A DNA stretch of 64,000 nt, from the NCBI GenBank assembly GCA_024398055.1, contig CP073749.1:1612594-1676593 (forward strand). The letters run 5' to 3'. The position numbers and the translations under genes were made by a program. The notes beneath the pieces are model-generated. The model saw only the letters and a list, made by a program, of their open reading frames with translations, did not search any database and was not told where the DNA came from. Origin of the DNA: a bacterium SCSIO 12741. Lineage in GTDB: Bacteria > Bacteroidota > Bacteroidia > Flavobacteriales_G > Salibacteraceae. Shown here in pieces: positions 34,475 to 43,667 of this stretch; positions within the stretch are counted from its first letter, which is position 1, and each line of letters opens with the position of its first letter.

Positions 34475-35644
34475 TTAAAATCCTTTACTAACCTGCTCCT
34501 GAGCCCAACCTCTGGCTTGCTCATCACTGGAGACATAATCTTCATAACCTGGCTTCTCAACCCATGAAACTGCATCCATGCACGCCTCATTCAATTGAGC
34601 AATTTGCAGAAACCCAATTTTACCGTTCAAAAAAGCTTCTACAGCTATCTCATTGGATGCGTTCAATACACAAGGCATATTTCCTCCCAAATCCAGTGCT
34701 TTAAACGCCAGATTTAGGTTGCCAAATGTCTCACGGTCAGGCTGTTCAAAAGTAAGAGATGGGTAGTCCAAAAAATTAAATCTCGGAAAGTCAGAAGGGT
34801 ATCTGTCTGGGTAAGTAAGCGCATATTGGATCGGCAGCTTCATGTCGGGTAATCCCATTTGCGCTTTCATACTTCCATCTTCAAATTGAACGATAGAATG
34901 GATAATGGATTGAGGGTGTACAATCACATCGATCTGCTCTGGTTTTAAAGCAAACAACCATTTTGCTTCAATGACCTCCAGGCCTTTGTTCATCAACGTG
35001 GCCGAATCGATTGTGATTTTAGCACCCATATCCCAATTGGGATGTTTGAGGGCTTGTTCCCGGGTAACATTTTGAAGCTCGTCGCGACTTTTTCCGCGGA
35101 ACGGACCTCCTGATGCGGTGAGGTAAATCTTCTCGATGGGGTTGTGAAATTCTCCAGCCAAACACTGAAAAATGGCGGAATGCTCCGAATCCACCGGATA
35201 AATATTTACCCCTTTTTGGCGAGCCAACTGGGTAACCAAATCGCCAGCAACCACGAGGGTTTCTTTGTTGGCCAAGGCAATGTTCTTTCCGGCTTCAATG
35301 GCATTTAGTGTGGGTTTCAAACCAGCATAGCCAACCAAAGCCGTTAGGACGATGTCGATGCTTTCCATTTCCACACATTGCTCCAAAGCTTCCCGACCTG
35401 CGTACACCTTGATTCCTTCTGACCAAAGTGCATCGGATACCTTTTGATACTGGGATTCATCACCAATAACTACTGCATTAGGTTTGAATTCCAAACTTTG
35501 CTCGATAAGTGCATCTGCACTTTTGTTCACGGTCAATACTTCCACCGAAAACTTATCAGAGTGTGCTCGAATTACATCCAAAGCCTGGGTTCCAATAGAA
35601 CCTGTGGATCCGAGGATAGCAACTCCTTTTTTCTTTTCGTCCAT
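34475..35644 (-). CDS. dxr: 1-deoxy-D-xylulose 5-phosphate reductoisomerase
   Basis: This second enzyme of the non-mevalonate isoprenoid pathway converts DXP to MEP with NADPH. The 389-residue protein starts at ATG 35644; an open extension upstream contains the promoter and is not conserved. Motifs: NADPH-binding GSTGSIGTQALDVI, the metal-binding PVDSEHSAIFQCL, LTASGGPFRG, and the substrate-loop region around HPNWDMGAKITIDSATLMNKG. The enzyme is of normal length. Confidence 0.95.
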   Translation of the reverse strand: MDEKKKGVAILGSTGSIGTQALDVIRAHSDKFSVEVLTVNKSADALIEQSLEFKPNAVVIGDESQYQKVSDALWSEGIKVYAGREALEQCVEMESIDIVLTALVGYAGLKPTLNAIEAGKNIALANKETLVVAGDLVTQLARQKGVNIYPVDSEHSAIFQCLAGEFHNPIEKIYLTASGGPFRGKSRDELQNVTREQALKHPNWDMGAKITIDSATLMNKGLEVIEAKWLFALKPEQIDVIVHPQSIIHSIVQFEDGSMKAQMGLPDMKLPIQYALTYPDRYPSDFPRFNFLDYPSLTFEQPDRETFGNLNLAFKALDLGGNMPCVLNASNEIAVEAFLNGKIGFLQIAQLNEACMDAVSWVEKPGYEDYVSSDEQARGWAQEQVSKGF

Positions 35645-35651
35645 AGCTGCA

Positions 35652-35681
35652 CAAAAGTAGGAAAGCCTGACGTAGCACAAA
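35652..35681 (-). promoter_or_regulatory. -33/-7 promoter of dxr
   Basis: On the minus strand TTTG (35681-35678) and TACTTTTG (35659-35652) are 18 bases apart. The -7 element ends seven bases before the ATG at 35644, so the leader is at most a few bases. This supports the shorter dxr start. Confidence 0.65.
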
Positions 35682-35826
35682 CAGGTAATAGAACGATTAG
35701 AGAATTTGATTTTTACCCGGTTCCATTCCAGTTCAAAAGCATTTAGTTTTCTGAATTTGGCTTCAAAAGAAGTCACCCTATTGACCGATCAGAAAAAAAG
35801 AAAGCCCTGCAATACTAAATTCGAGA

Positions 35827-35834
35827 TACTTTTG
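35827..35834 (+). promoter_or_regulatory. -7 element of the porZ gene
   Basis: TACTTTTG fits TAnnTTTG and lies seven bases before the ATG at 35842. If transcription starts past that ATG, the next ATG at 35848 would be used. Confidence 0.5.
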
Positions 35835-35841
35835 TTAACCC

Positions 35842-37206
35842 ATGGCAATGAAAGTTTGTTTAAGCAGTCTGATCGCATTGACTCTGTCACTGGGAAGTAT
35901 AGCCCAGGAAGTGGCCATCGGCCAGTGGCGAGATCATCTTCCCTACCGAAACATAAAACTGATCGCTGAAACAGCGGATCGGGTATATGCCTCTTCTGAA
36001 TCGGGTCTTATGGCCTATGATTTGAACGAACAGTCGGTAGATCGAATCTCCACCATTAACGGTCTTTCGGATATTGGAATCACGGCATTGGGTGCTTCTC
36101 CGGATGGAAAAGTGCTTTTCGTGGGTTACGAAACCGGCGGTATTGATTTGGTCAAGGGAAATCAGATAGTTTACCGTGCGGATGCTGTGCGGGCCAATAT
36201 TTTGGGTAACCGCCAGATCAATGACTTCATGTTTCACAATGACTTGTGCTACATCGCCACAGGTTTTGGTATTCTCGAATTCGATTACAAAAATGGTGAC
36301 ATCATCAATGCCGAAACCCGAGAAACCTTTTTGATCGGAGATGAGGGTGCTTATGTGTTTGTTAATTCAACCCATGTGCTCAACGACACTCTTTATGCGG
36401 CAACAGAAGAAGGGCTGTTTTTATCTCCGTACAACAACGAACTTTATGTCCCCTCCAATTGGAAAAAGGACACTACGATTCCCAACCCTGATTCCAACTT
36501 CGACATTGTAAGTTCCATTGGTAATGAACTATTGGTCAATTATCCGGTTTTTGAATACCGCAAAGACACTCTTTTTTCTAAAATCAATGGAAAGTGGAGT
36601 GTCAATACGCATCGGCTTGGTGAGGACAACCGATCGATGAAACGCTACGACGATCGAATCGTTTTTGCATCTACCACCTCCATGGAAATGTATGATTCCA
36701 GCTGGACGGTATTGCGCAAAGCTTTTACTTGGGGTGGCGGCGGACTGGACCCTAACATTTGTGTTTTGGGACAGAATGAGGTTGTCTGGATTGGTGATCG
36801 ACGCGTAGGCTTGATCAAAAACCTCAATGAGCAGGTAAACGATGTGATCAATCTGGGCGGACCTGCATCCAATCGGGCATTTAACGTGTTTGTGTATGGA
36901 AATCGTCATTTTGTAACAGGTGGAGGTCACAATACGAATGGGTTTACCTTTAAATTGAGTGCCGAATTATCCTTTCAGGAAAATGACGATTGGACCATTT
37001 ACACAGGCTATAATACCAGCAAATTTCAGGGTGTACAGGATGTTACCAGTGTTACGGTAAACCCCAAAAACAAAAACATATTCTTCGCCTCCTCACTAAA
37101 TCAAGGACTCATTCAATTTGAAAATGACCAGGCCACAACGCATTATCCTTGTGATGGAGATACGCTGGATACCATTACGGGGGAATATGCTTCATTAGTG
37201 ATGTAA
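35842..37206 (+). CDS. porZ: Type IX secretion protein PorZ, N-terminal part (frameshifted)
   Basis: PorZ is a surface-associated part of the T9SS attachment complex, made of two beta-propellers and a C-terminal sorting domain, about 770 residues in all. This frame gives 454 residues: a signal peptide (ALTLSLGSIAQ), the PorZ opening block IGQWRDHLPYRNIKLIAE, and propeller repeats (INGLSDIGITALGASPDGKVLFVGY). It then ends abruptly at TAA within a propeller blade, 30 bases before a continuing frame. The continuation at 37236-38165 reads on in the -1 phase, so one gene is broken here by a one-base change or read by frameshifting. Confidence 0.78.
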   Translation: MAMKVCLSSLIALTLSLGSIAQEVAIGQWRDHLPYRNIKLIAETADRVYASSESGLMAYDLNEQSVDRISTINGLSDIGITALGASPDGKVLFVGYETGGIDLVKGNQIVYRADAVRANILGNRQINDFMFHNDLCYIATGFGILEFDYKNGDIINAETRETFLIGDEGAYVFVNSTHVLNDTLYAATEEGLFLSPYNNELYVPSNWKKDTTIPNPDSNFDIVSSIGNELLVNYPVFEYRKDTLFSKINGKWSVNTHRLGEDNRSMKRYDDRIVFASTTSMEMYDSSWTVLRKAFTWGGGGLDPNICVLGQNEVVWIGDRRVGLIKNLNEQVNDVINLGGPASNRAFNVFVYGNRHFVTGGGHNTNGFTFKLSAELSFQENDDWTIYTGYNTSKFQGVQDVTSVTVNPKNKNIFFASSLNQGLIQFENDQATTHYPCDGDTLDTITGEYASLVM

Positions 37207-37235
37207 GCTATGATCAAGATGCAAACCTGTGGTTT

Positions 37236-38165
37236 GTGAATGGGTTGACCAAAGAACCACTCCAGGCTTTTACTCCTGCGGGTGAGCACTTAAGGTTCCC
37301 TGTTTTGTTGGATGGTGCTACCATAAACACGGGTCGAATGTTTCACATGACCTGGGGTCACATTTGGGTTGTTACCCCTCAAAATGGCCTTTTTATCTAT
37401 GATTACAACGGTACGTTAAAGGACACGACTGACGACCGATACATGTTTTTGAACTCAGGAGTGGAAACCGGAAATTTACCTGACAATGAGGTGTATTGTG
37501 CGGTGGAGGATTATGACGGCCACGTTTGGGTGGGAACCCGTGTAGGAATGCGCGTTTTTTACAATGCTCGAAATGCTTTTAACTCCAGTAATTTCAATGC
37601 ACAAGACGTGTATATTCAGGAAGGAATCTACACCCAAATTCTCATGGAAAATGAGAATGTAGCTTGGATCGCGGTGGATGGTGCCAATCAAAAATGGATG
37701 GCCACCCGAGGTTCAGGAGCGTTTCAAATTTCGGCTGATGGGTCCGAAGAACTTGCGCACTTCACGGTGGAAAACTCGCCGATTTATAGCGATTACCTAA
37801 ATAGCCTGGTAATCGATGGTTCTTCAGGAGAAGTTCTTTTCGCAACAGACAAAGGACTGATCGGCTATCGCGGTGAAGCGACTACAGGAAACAGTAATTA
37901 CAGCCAAGTTCAGGTTTTTCCAAATCCGGTAAAATCGGATTACACCGGAAACATTGGTATATCGGGACTCATGCCTGATTCTGAGATTCGAATTACGGAC
38001 GTGTCTGGAAACTTAGTGATGAAGGCAACGTCTCAAGGAGGATCTTACTCCTGGGATGGAAAGAATTATGACGGTAACCGGGTTCATACTGGAGTATACC
38101 TCGTTTTCGCTTCGAGTGAAGATGGCAGTGAAAAAATGGTTACTAAAATTCTGTTTCTGAACTAA
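37236..38165 (+). CDS. porZ: Type IX secretion protein PorZ, C-terminal part (frameshifted)
   Basis: The frame is open leftward from the GTG at 37236 to at least 37182 and there reads ISDVSYDQDANLWFVNG, a typical propeller blade start. It is therefore the continuation of the upstream part, not a separate gene. It contains further propeller blades (NEVYCAVEDYDGHVWVGTRV, WIAVDGANQKWMATRG, SLVIDGSSGEVLFAT) and a C-terminal T9SS sorting domain (VQVFPNPV, then SYSWDGKNYDG, then HTGVYLVFA). Joining both parts gives about 775 residues, the size of PorZ. The last 23 bases overlap the convergent YfhO-like gene. Confidence 0.75.
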   Translation: MNGLTKEPLQAFTPAGEHLRFPVLLDGATINTGRMFHMTWGHIWVVTPQNGLFIYDYNGTLKDTTDDRYMFLNSGVETGNLPDNEVYCAVEDYDGHVWVGTRVGMRVFYNARNAFNSSNFNAQDVYIQEGIYTQILMENENVAWIAVDGANQKWMATRGSGAFQISADGSEELAHFTVENSPIYSDYLNSLVIDGSSGEVLFATDKGLIGYRGEATTGNSNYSQVQVFPNPVKSDYTGNIGISGLMPDSEIRITDVSGNLVMKATSQGGSYSWDGKNYDGNRVHTGVYLVFASSEDGSEKMVTKILFLN

Positions 38166-40239
38166 GGCCTTTCTTCCAAGCAAGCAACCCATTTACCATC
38201 CAGGTTACCACACTGATTAGAAACCAAAAGAGGGAAACAAAAAATCCCATTCGCACAAGAGCCGGGTTAAACCAGTATTTGATTTCATGGGTTCCTGCAT
38301 CCAGCTGAACGGAATTGATGTTGGTGTTTACCGGTAGGTTTTCGACACGTTCGCCATCTACTCTTACCATCCACGATTTGTGAAAGTTTTGATTAAACAC
38401 CAATCGTCCCGGTTTTTCCATTTTCACTTCAAGCCTTATTTCATTGGGATCGAAATGGTGAATGGTAATCGGCGCTGCGGCTGAATCGGGTAAAATCAAG
38501 CCGTTTTGCTCCACTCCGGTAAATACCAATGGCATTTGCGAAATGGGTTCCAAATGACCTAATTCGCGGCTTTGATCCATAAGTGTCAAGCCATAGGGAC
38601 TGCAACCGTCAATCGTAGGAATCTTCTGGTAGATGGCCAGGTTTTTCCACAGATAAGGAATGTTGTTGAGCGTGATGTCGTTATTTTCAGCCAGGGATTG
38701 ATCGAGGTTAGGAATCGGAAAGCCCTTGGGCATTTCTTTGAGTCGGGCTTCTACGTCATCCGGAGCTCGGTTTTCGATCACAGTGCTGTAGATGTTTAGC
38801 TGTGTGAACAGTATGATTTCTAAAACCACTAACCCGGTCAACCACTTCAACCGATGTGTGTAGATTAACACCACAGATCCAACGAGAAACAACCAAACAA
38901 AAAACTGCTCCAGGTAAACCCGCTCTTTTATTCCTGCGACTTCATCAAAACGAAAATATCCTTCCAGAAAAAAGTCTCGAATCATCCAACGTTCTACCCA
39001 AAAGGCTTCAACGATAAGTGCTAAAGTCAAGACCGCGGTAATTCCAGCCAAGCCCATTAAAGCTTTTCGGTCTTTGATTAAGGCATCAAACGCATTTCCA
39101 AAAGCCAACAAGGAAAAGAAGGTGGCAAACATTCGGAAGAGCGTTGAAAACCGGAACAAATCCATTAACGGCAAGGTGTGGTACAGCATTTTTCTCACTG
39201 GAAAATCCTGAGCCATGGCCGTCATGTAAAAGAAAATGGCCAACAAGAAATAGGCCCAAAATGACTTTGGCATCCGTCGGAAAAAGACCACTCCGAGCAA
39301 TATGAACATCCAAGTTAAACCACCCGCAAAACAATTGACTAAGGCCAAATCGGCTCCCCAAAAATCTGGCTGAATCGTAACCGCCATCGGAGTGAACACG
39401 GATAAAATAGCCTTCCAGGGAAGAGATCCGGTTAAAATTCCCCAGGCATCACCATCGAGCGAAAGGCCTTGGGTTCGATTAATCAAAGGGGTTAGATCAA
39501 GTAGGCCTAGAAGAAATACGGAGGAAATCATGATTACCCCGATTCCCAGATTAATCAGATTGAACCATTTTTTCAGAACAAAGGTTTGTGCTCGAATCTG
39601 CTGAATTAATCGAATGATCAACAGGGCGATTAGAAGGTAGACCACCACAATGACAATTCCCGGATAAACTCCTGTAATCATGCAAAAGGAAACCAAAAAG
39701 ATGGGCGGCATCAATTGCCATCGAAAACTCTGCAAGTAGCGATCAAATAACCAAATCAACCAGGGAAGCCAGGCGGCACCAGCGGCATAGCCCAAGTGTT
39801 GAGCATTTCCAATCATAAATCCATTGAGGGAAAAATAGATGGCCCCAATCAAAGAGGCTTGTTTGGAAATATTCCACCATCGCATAAGTTTATACATGCC
39901 CCATCCAGCAAGGATTAGGTGAATGAGAAACTCATATTGGATAGATGCTGGGGTGTAGGGTCTTATTAAGCCTATGATCCAGGCAATGGGGTACCAGGTG
40001 GAACCATCGCCCATTTGAGGGAAGCCACCATTCATGTAGGGGTTCCAAAAAGGAAAAACACCATTTCGAATACATTCACTTACCAAGTGTCTCCACGGTA
40101 AGGTAATGTCCATCATGTCCCATTTCATTAACCGCGAATAGGTGCTTATCTGCCACAGGGCAAGCGCCACGGTAAACGCAATAAGAAGGTAGGGTGCGTA
40201 TTTACGAAAAAGTCGGAGTATGATTCCCGAAGATGACAT
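38143..40239 (-). CDS. YfhO-like multipass membrane protein
   Basis: 698 residues with about twelve membrane helices and a periplasmic C-terminal beta domain of about 150 residues (ITIHHFDPNEIRLEVKM, GRLVFNQNFHKSWMVRVDGE) before the final helix. The early loop FPFWNPYMNGGFPQMGDGST has the shape of the YfhO/GT-C glycosyltransferase family. Gram-positive YfhO glycosylates teichoic acids; in Bacteroidota the acceptor is unknown. It is co-directional with the small acidic protein gene 27 bases upstream. Confidence 0.8.
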   Translation of the reverse strand: MSSSGIILRLFRKYAPYLLIAFTVALALWQISTYSRLMKWDMMDITLPWRHLVSECIRNGVFPFWNPYMNGGFPQMGDGSTWYPIAWIIGLIRPYTPASIQYEFLIHLILAGWGMYKLMRWWNISKQASLIGAIYFSLNGFMIGNAQHLGYAAGAAWLPWLIWLFDRYLQSFRWQLMPPIFLVSFCMITGVYPGIVIVVVYLLIALLIIRLIQQIRAQTFVLKKWFNLINLGIGVIMISSVFLLGLLDLTPLINRTQGLSLDGDAWGILTGSLPWKAILSVFTPMAVTIQPDFWGADLALVNCFAGGLTWMFILLGVVFFRRMPKSFWAYFLLAIFFYMTAMAQDFPVRKMLYHTLPLMDLFRFSTLFRMFATFFSLLAFGNAFDALIKDRKALMGLAGITAVLTLALIVEAFWVERWMIRDFFLEGYFRFDEVAGIKERVYLEQFFVWLFLVGSVVLIYTHRLKWLTGLVVLEIILFTQLNIYSTVIENRAPDDVEARLKEMPKGFPIPNLDQSLAENNDITLNNIPYLWKNLAIYQKIPTIDGCSPYGLTLMDQSRELGHLEPISQMPLVFTGVEQNGLILPDSAAAPITIHHFDPNEIRLEVKMEKPGRLVFNQNFHKSWMVRVDGERVENLPVNTNINSVQLDAGTHEIKYWFNPALVRMGFFVSLFWFLISVVTWMVNGLLAWKKGLSSETEF

Positions 40240-40266
40240 TGGGGTAATAACTCCTGAAGGCCCGGA

Positions 40267-40602
40267 TTATTCTTCCTCTTCTTCCGGCTCCAGTTCTTCT
40301 CCTAAAAGAAGTTTTTTGTAATCCTGAATTTCAGACAGATTGAACTTATTGGAATAGTCGCCAACTAATTGGAGGAAATACTCAAAGCTGGTTTCATCGT
40401 CTTCGGCTCTTTCTGGAAAAACATCAACCAGGAAATCTCCGTTTTCTTCGATGTGCTCGTAAGCCAAGCGGCAAACTTTGGTCAATGTAGGATTTCCAAT
40501 CGTTTTGAACTCTTCGCGCAAGGCTTTCAGAGCTTCCACAACCTGACCATCTTCGAAACCATTTTTCTGATAGGCTTTAACTACTTTATCTAATGCCTCC
40601 AT
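40267..40602 (-). CDS. Small acidic cytoplasmic protein, unknown function
   Basis: 111 residues, mostly helical, with no signal peptide and a strongly acidic tail ending in five Glu. Segments such as VVKAYQKNGFEDGQVVEALK and YEHIEENGDFLVDVFPE look like a conserved Bacteroidota domain, but I cannot name it. It has its own perfect -7 element and lies just ahead of the YfhO-like gene, with which it may be transcribed. Confidence 0.65.
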   Translation of the reverse strand: MEALDKVVKAYQKNGFEDGQVVEALKALREEFKTIGNPTLTKVCRLAYEHIEENGDFLVDVFPERAEDDETSFEYFLQLVGDYSNKFNLSEIQDYKKLLLGEELEPEEEEE

Positions 40603-40624
40603 TTTTCATTCTGTTTTAACGCTC

Positions 40625-40632
40625 CAAATTTA
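40625..40632 (-). promoter_or_regulatory. -7 element before the small acidic protein gene
   Basis: TAAATTTG on the minus strand fits TAnnTTTG and lies 22 bases before the ATG at 40602. Confidence 0.5.
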
Positions 40633-40708
40633 ATTTTTAAAGCGGCTTAAGCGGCGCTTGAAGGATGTTTTTTGTTTTATATTGGTCAAACCTAAAGATT
40701 ACCCGACT

Positions 40709-41761
40709 ATGAAAAATTCAGTGCTGCTGGCCTTTGTGCTGGTATTTTTTGTTTCCTGCAAAGGACAAAATCAAACCTTCGCCGAACGCTTAGGTTATAA
40801 CAAAGGAGACCGAGTTATCATCTTACATGTAGACGATGCTGGTATGTCCTATGACTCCAATGAAGGAACCAAAAAGGCAATCAAAGACGGTGCTTCCACC
40901 TCGTGTAGCGTAATGATGCCCTGCCCCTGGGCACCTGGCTTTATCAACTGGTTGAAGGAAAACCAGGATGTGGATGCCGGTTTGCATCTTACGCTGAATT
41001 CAGAATGGGATAACTACCGGTGGGGTCCTGTAGCGGGTAAATCTGCGGTGCCTACGCTGTGCGATGATATGGGTTATCTGTGGCCATCGACGGGTCAGGC
41101 GATTCAAAATGGAAACCCAGAAGAGGTAAAAATCGAGATTCGCGCCCAGCTTCAGAAAGCTCGTGAGATGGGTTTTGAACCCTCCCACATTGATGCACAC
41201 ATGGGAACCATTTTTGCCCGTGAAGACTTCATGAATCACTTTGTTGCTTTGGGAATGGAAAATCATATTCCAGTTATGTTCCCTTGTGGCCACAACACCT
41301 ATTTCAAGAATTTTCTTCGCGAACAAGGAAAGTTTCGATTGATGGCTATGGGTCAATACCAGGAGGGAATGGATATTCCTTTGCCTATGACCGATGAACA
41401 ATCTGCCCAGATGGGTGAACTGTTGTGGGGTGCTGGCCTTCCCGTTATCGATGACATGCACAACCAAAGTTACGATTGGCCATACCCCGAAGACATGGAA
41501 ATGACCGACGAAAACATTTTGGAATACCGAAAAAACAAGTACAAAGAAGTGGTTAAAAATGCCAAGCCTGGTGTAACAATGATCATTATGCATTGTACTG
41601 AACCTACTGCGGCTTTTGCTGATATTACGGAATCTATCCACGTTAGAAAAGGTGACTTTCTGGTAATGACAGATCCTGACTTTCAGCAATTTCTAAAAGA
41701 TGAAGGAGTTATTCTTACCACATTTAAAGACCTAATGGTGCGTAGAAATCAAGCGAAATAG
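40709..41761 (+). CDS. YdjC/ChbG-like carbohydrate deacetylase, lipoprotein
   Basis: 350 residues from ATG 40709; the longer upstream frame lacks a signal. The signal peptide LLAFVLVFFVSC ends in a lipobox with Cys17. The enzyme domain has the YdjC/ChbG metal site: HVDDAGMS (Asp42/Asp43), DAGLHLTLNSEW and PSHIDAHMGT. ChbG removes an acetyl group from chitooligosaccharides; a lipidated, exported form suggests periplasmic sugar processing. The substrate is not known. It stands alone between divergent and co-directional neighbours. Confidence 0.82.
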   Translation: MKNSVLLAFVLVFFVSCKGQNQTFAERLGYNKGDRVIILHVDDAGMSYDSNEGTKKAIKDGASTSCSVMMPCPWAPGFINWLKENQDVDAGLHLTLNSEWDNYRWGPVAGKSAVPTLCDDMGYLWPSTGQAIQNGNPEEVKIEIRAQLQKAREMGFEPSHIDAHMGTIFAREDFMNHFVALGMENHIPVMFPCGHNTYFKNFLREQGKFRLMAMGQYQEGMDIPLPMTDEQSAQMGELLWGAGLPVIDDMHNQSYDWPYPEDMEMTDENILEYRKNKYKEVVKNAKPGVTMIIMHCTEPTAAFADITESIHVRKGDFLVMTDPDFQQFLKDEGVILTTFKDLMVRRNQAK

Positions 41762-41879
41762 GGGATTTCCTCTTCGTGAATTCGTTTGAATCCTATTGTT
41801 TTTTTTCGTTATTTCGAGCCCGCTTAAAACTCCTGCTTCTGAAGGGTTTAGAGTCAGGTAAACAGAGACAAAGCATACT

Positions 41880-42779
41880 ATGAGCCGGATCGATTATACC
41901 CACTGCCCCGTTTGTGATCATCAACACTTTAAACCGTTTTTGGCGGTTCCTGATCATTCCGTATCCAAAGAGGTGTTTGAACTGGTGGAATGTAGCAACT
42001 GCGGTTTTGTTTTTACTCAAAACGTTCCTTCTGAAGACACCATTGGGCCTTACTACCAAAGTGAAGCCTACATTTCTCACTCTGATTCAAAGAAGGGTGT
42101 AATCAATCGAGTTTACCACCGGGTAAGGCAATACATGCTCAACCGGAAATGGAAACTTATCAGCGGGTTAACGGCACACAGAACTTTACTCGATATCGGG
42201 TGTGGAACAGGTTACTTCCCGGATTACATGCAGAACAAAGGTTTTGAAGTGACCGGTGTAGAAAAGGATCCTGATGCTCGTAAAACCTGTAAAGATCTGT
42301 TTGGCCTCGACGTGCTTGATCCTGACGTATTCCTGGACAAAGGTCTTGGGAAAAAATTTGGAGCTATTACGCTGTGGCACGTATTGGAACATTTGCACCA
42401 GCTAAACCGCTATCTGGAAACCATGCATAAGCACCTGGAAGATGACGGTATTTTGGTTATCGCCGTTCCGAACCACGATTCCCTGGATGCGGCTCACTAC
42501 AAATCTGACTGGGCAGCCTATGACGTGCCCTTGCACTTGTGGCATTTCACCCCTTCGGATATCGACAACCTGGCCGAGAAACATGGATTCAACAGAATTC
42601 GCTTGACGGGTATGCCTTTTGATCCATTCTACAATTCTCTTCTTAGCGAGCAATACAAGAAGAATCCGCTTTATCTGATTTCCGGGTTTATCTGGGGTAA
42701 AATGTCATTCTTAAAAGGATGGATGAATCCTAAGAAAGCGAGCTCGGTGATCTACGTTCTGAAGAAGAAACGTGGGTAG
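41880..42779 (+). CDS. Class I SAM-dependent methyltransferase with N-terminal zinc-binding motif
   Basis: 299 residues. A four-Cys site at the N-terminus (CPVC and CSNC) probably binds zinc. The methyltransferase core follows, with the SAM-binding motif LLDIGCGTGYFPDYMQ, the acidic VTGVEKDPDA and the LWHVLEHLHQ post-motif. A C-terminal conserved HLWHFTPSDIDNLAEKHGF is typical of the group acting on cell-surface sugars or lipids. The substrate is unknown. REP-like hairpins follow directly after its stop. Confidence 0.85.
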   Translation: MSRIDYTHCPVCDHQHFKPFLAVPDHSVSKEVFELVECSNCGFVFTQNVPSEDTIGPYYQSEAYISHSDSKKGVINRVYHRVRQYMLNRKWKLISGLTAHRTLLDIGCGTGYFPDYMQNKGFEVTGVEKDPDARKTCKDLFGLDVLDPDVFLDKGLGKKFGAITLWHVLEHLHQLNRYLETMHKHLEDDGILVIAVPNHDSLDAAHYKSDWAAYDVPLHLWHFTPSDIDNLAEKHGFNRIRLTGMPFDPFYNSLLSEQYKKNPLYLISGFIWGKMSFLKGWMNPKKASSVIYVLKKKRG

Positions 42780-42839
42780 GGTGGGGTTCAATCTTGAATC
42801 TTGAAATTTCAATTCTGAAACCTTTATTTTAAGTAGTCC

Positions 42840-42952
42840 CATTCGGATTTGTAATCCGAATGTTGGAGGTTGCGGATTTTAAACTGAGCTTGCGACCTCA
42901 TGAACGAAGTGAGTAATCCGCGGCTCATGCTTTCGGATGACATATCCGAAAG
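42840..42952. repeat. Cluster of REP-like inverted repeats
   Basis: Three hairpins lie in 113 bases. The first is CATTCGGATT/AATCCGAATG with loop TGT (42840-42862, 10 bp). The second pairs GCGGATT with AATCCGC (42872-42878 and 42915-42921) and encloses a small CTCA/TGAG stem. The third is CTTTCGGAT/ATCCGAAAG (42930-42952, 9 bp). All share a CGGAT core. The pattern resembles dispersed REP elements mobilised by RAYT transposases; no RAYT gene is in the window. Confidence 0.6.
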
Positions 42953-42992
42953 AGTGATTGTCTCTTTGATGGGTTTGTGTGCCTTGGTATTC

Positions 42993-43601
42993 TTAGGCGT
43001 TGGCGAAGAATTTCTTTTGGAAAAGGATGATCATTCCTACACCTACGGTTATGGATGAGTCTGCTATATTAAAAACCGGTCGAAAAAACAGGAAGGGGTC
43101 TCCGCCCCAAAATGGCATCCAATCCGGAAAATGGCCGCTTAAAATGGGAAAATAGAGCATGTCTACCACTTTCCCGTGGAACAATTTGGAATATCCACCG
43201 GCATCTGGAAGGAATGTTGCCACCTGATGGTAGCTATCGTTAAACCAAATTCCGTAGAAAACGGAATCCACAATATTTCCAAAAGCTCCAGCCAGGATCA
43301 GTGACAAACTAATCACGAGCCCTTTTGGAGATCCTGTTCGAATCATTCTTACCAAGAAGTACAGAATACCTGAAACTGCCACAATTCGAAACAAGGTCAG
43401 AATCAATTTTCCATATTCACCGGCAAACTCAATACCGAAGGCCATACCATTGTTCTCGGTAAAATTGATGTAGAACCAATTTCCTGCAACCGCAATTTCA
43501 TCGGTCAGAGTCATGTTCAACTTTACCCAAAACTTACTTGCTTGGTCCAACACAAGAACCAATAAGACGGTTATCGTGGCAAGGTATGAGGTATTTTTCA
43601 T
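42993..43601 (-). CDS. lspA: Lipoprotein signal peptidase (signal peptidase II)
   Basis: LspA is an inner-membrane aspartic protease that removes signal peptides from prolipoproteins, several of which are encoded in this window. The 202-residue protein has four membrane helices. The catalytic Asp residues lie in GAFGNIVDSVFYG and PVFNIADSSI, and the conserved NFTENNGMAFG block is present. It is somewhat longer than the usual 160-170 residues, with an insert around residues 140-170, as is common in Bacteroidota. It follows the DksA-family gene, with a terminator in the 66-base gap. Confidence 0.93.
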   Translation of the reverse strand: MKNTSYLATITVLLVLVLDQASKFWVKLNMTLTDEIAVAGNWFYINFTENNGMAFGIEFAGEYGKLILTLFRIVAVSGILYFLVRMIRTGSPKGLVISLSLILAGAFGNIVDSVFYGIWFNDSYHQVATFLPDAGGYSKLFHGKVVDMLYFPILSGHFPDWMPFWGGDPFLFFRPVFNIADSSITVGVGMIILFQKKFFANA

Positions 43602-43613
43602 GGGGTAGGATTA

Positions 43614-43642
43614 CAAAAAAGTCCCGATCAAAAACCGGGACT
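43614..43642 (-). terminator. Intrinsic terminator between the DksA-family gene and lspA
   Basis: On the minus strand AGTCCCG and CGGGACT form a 7-bp stem over a 9-base loop, followed by six U. It ends the ileS-dksA transcript or attenuates readthrough into lspA. Confidence 0.78.
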
Positions 43643-43667
43643 CTACTTTGTAGTAAGAATGTTTCTA

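Noticed and set aside
41000-41689. 229-residue minus-strand open frame inside the YdjC-like gene
   Set aside because: Composition is not protein-like and the opposite strand encodes a clear enzyme with intact motifs.
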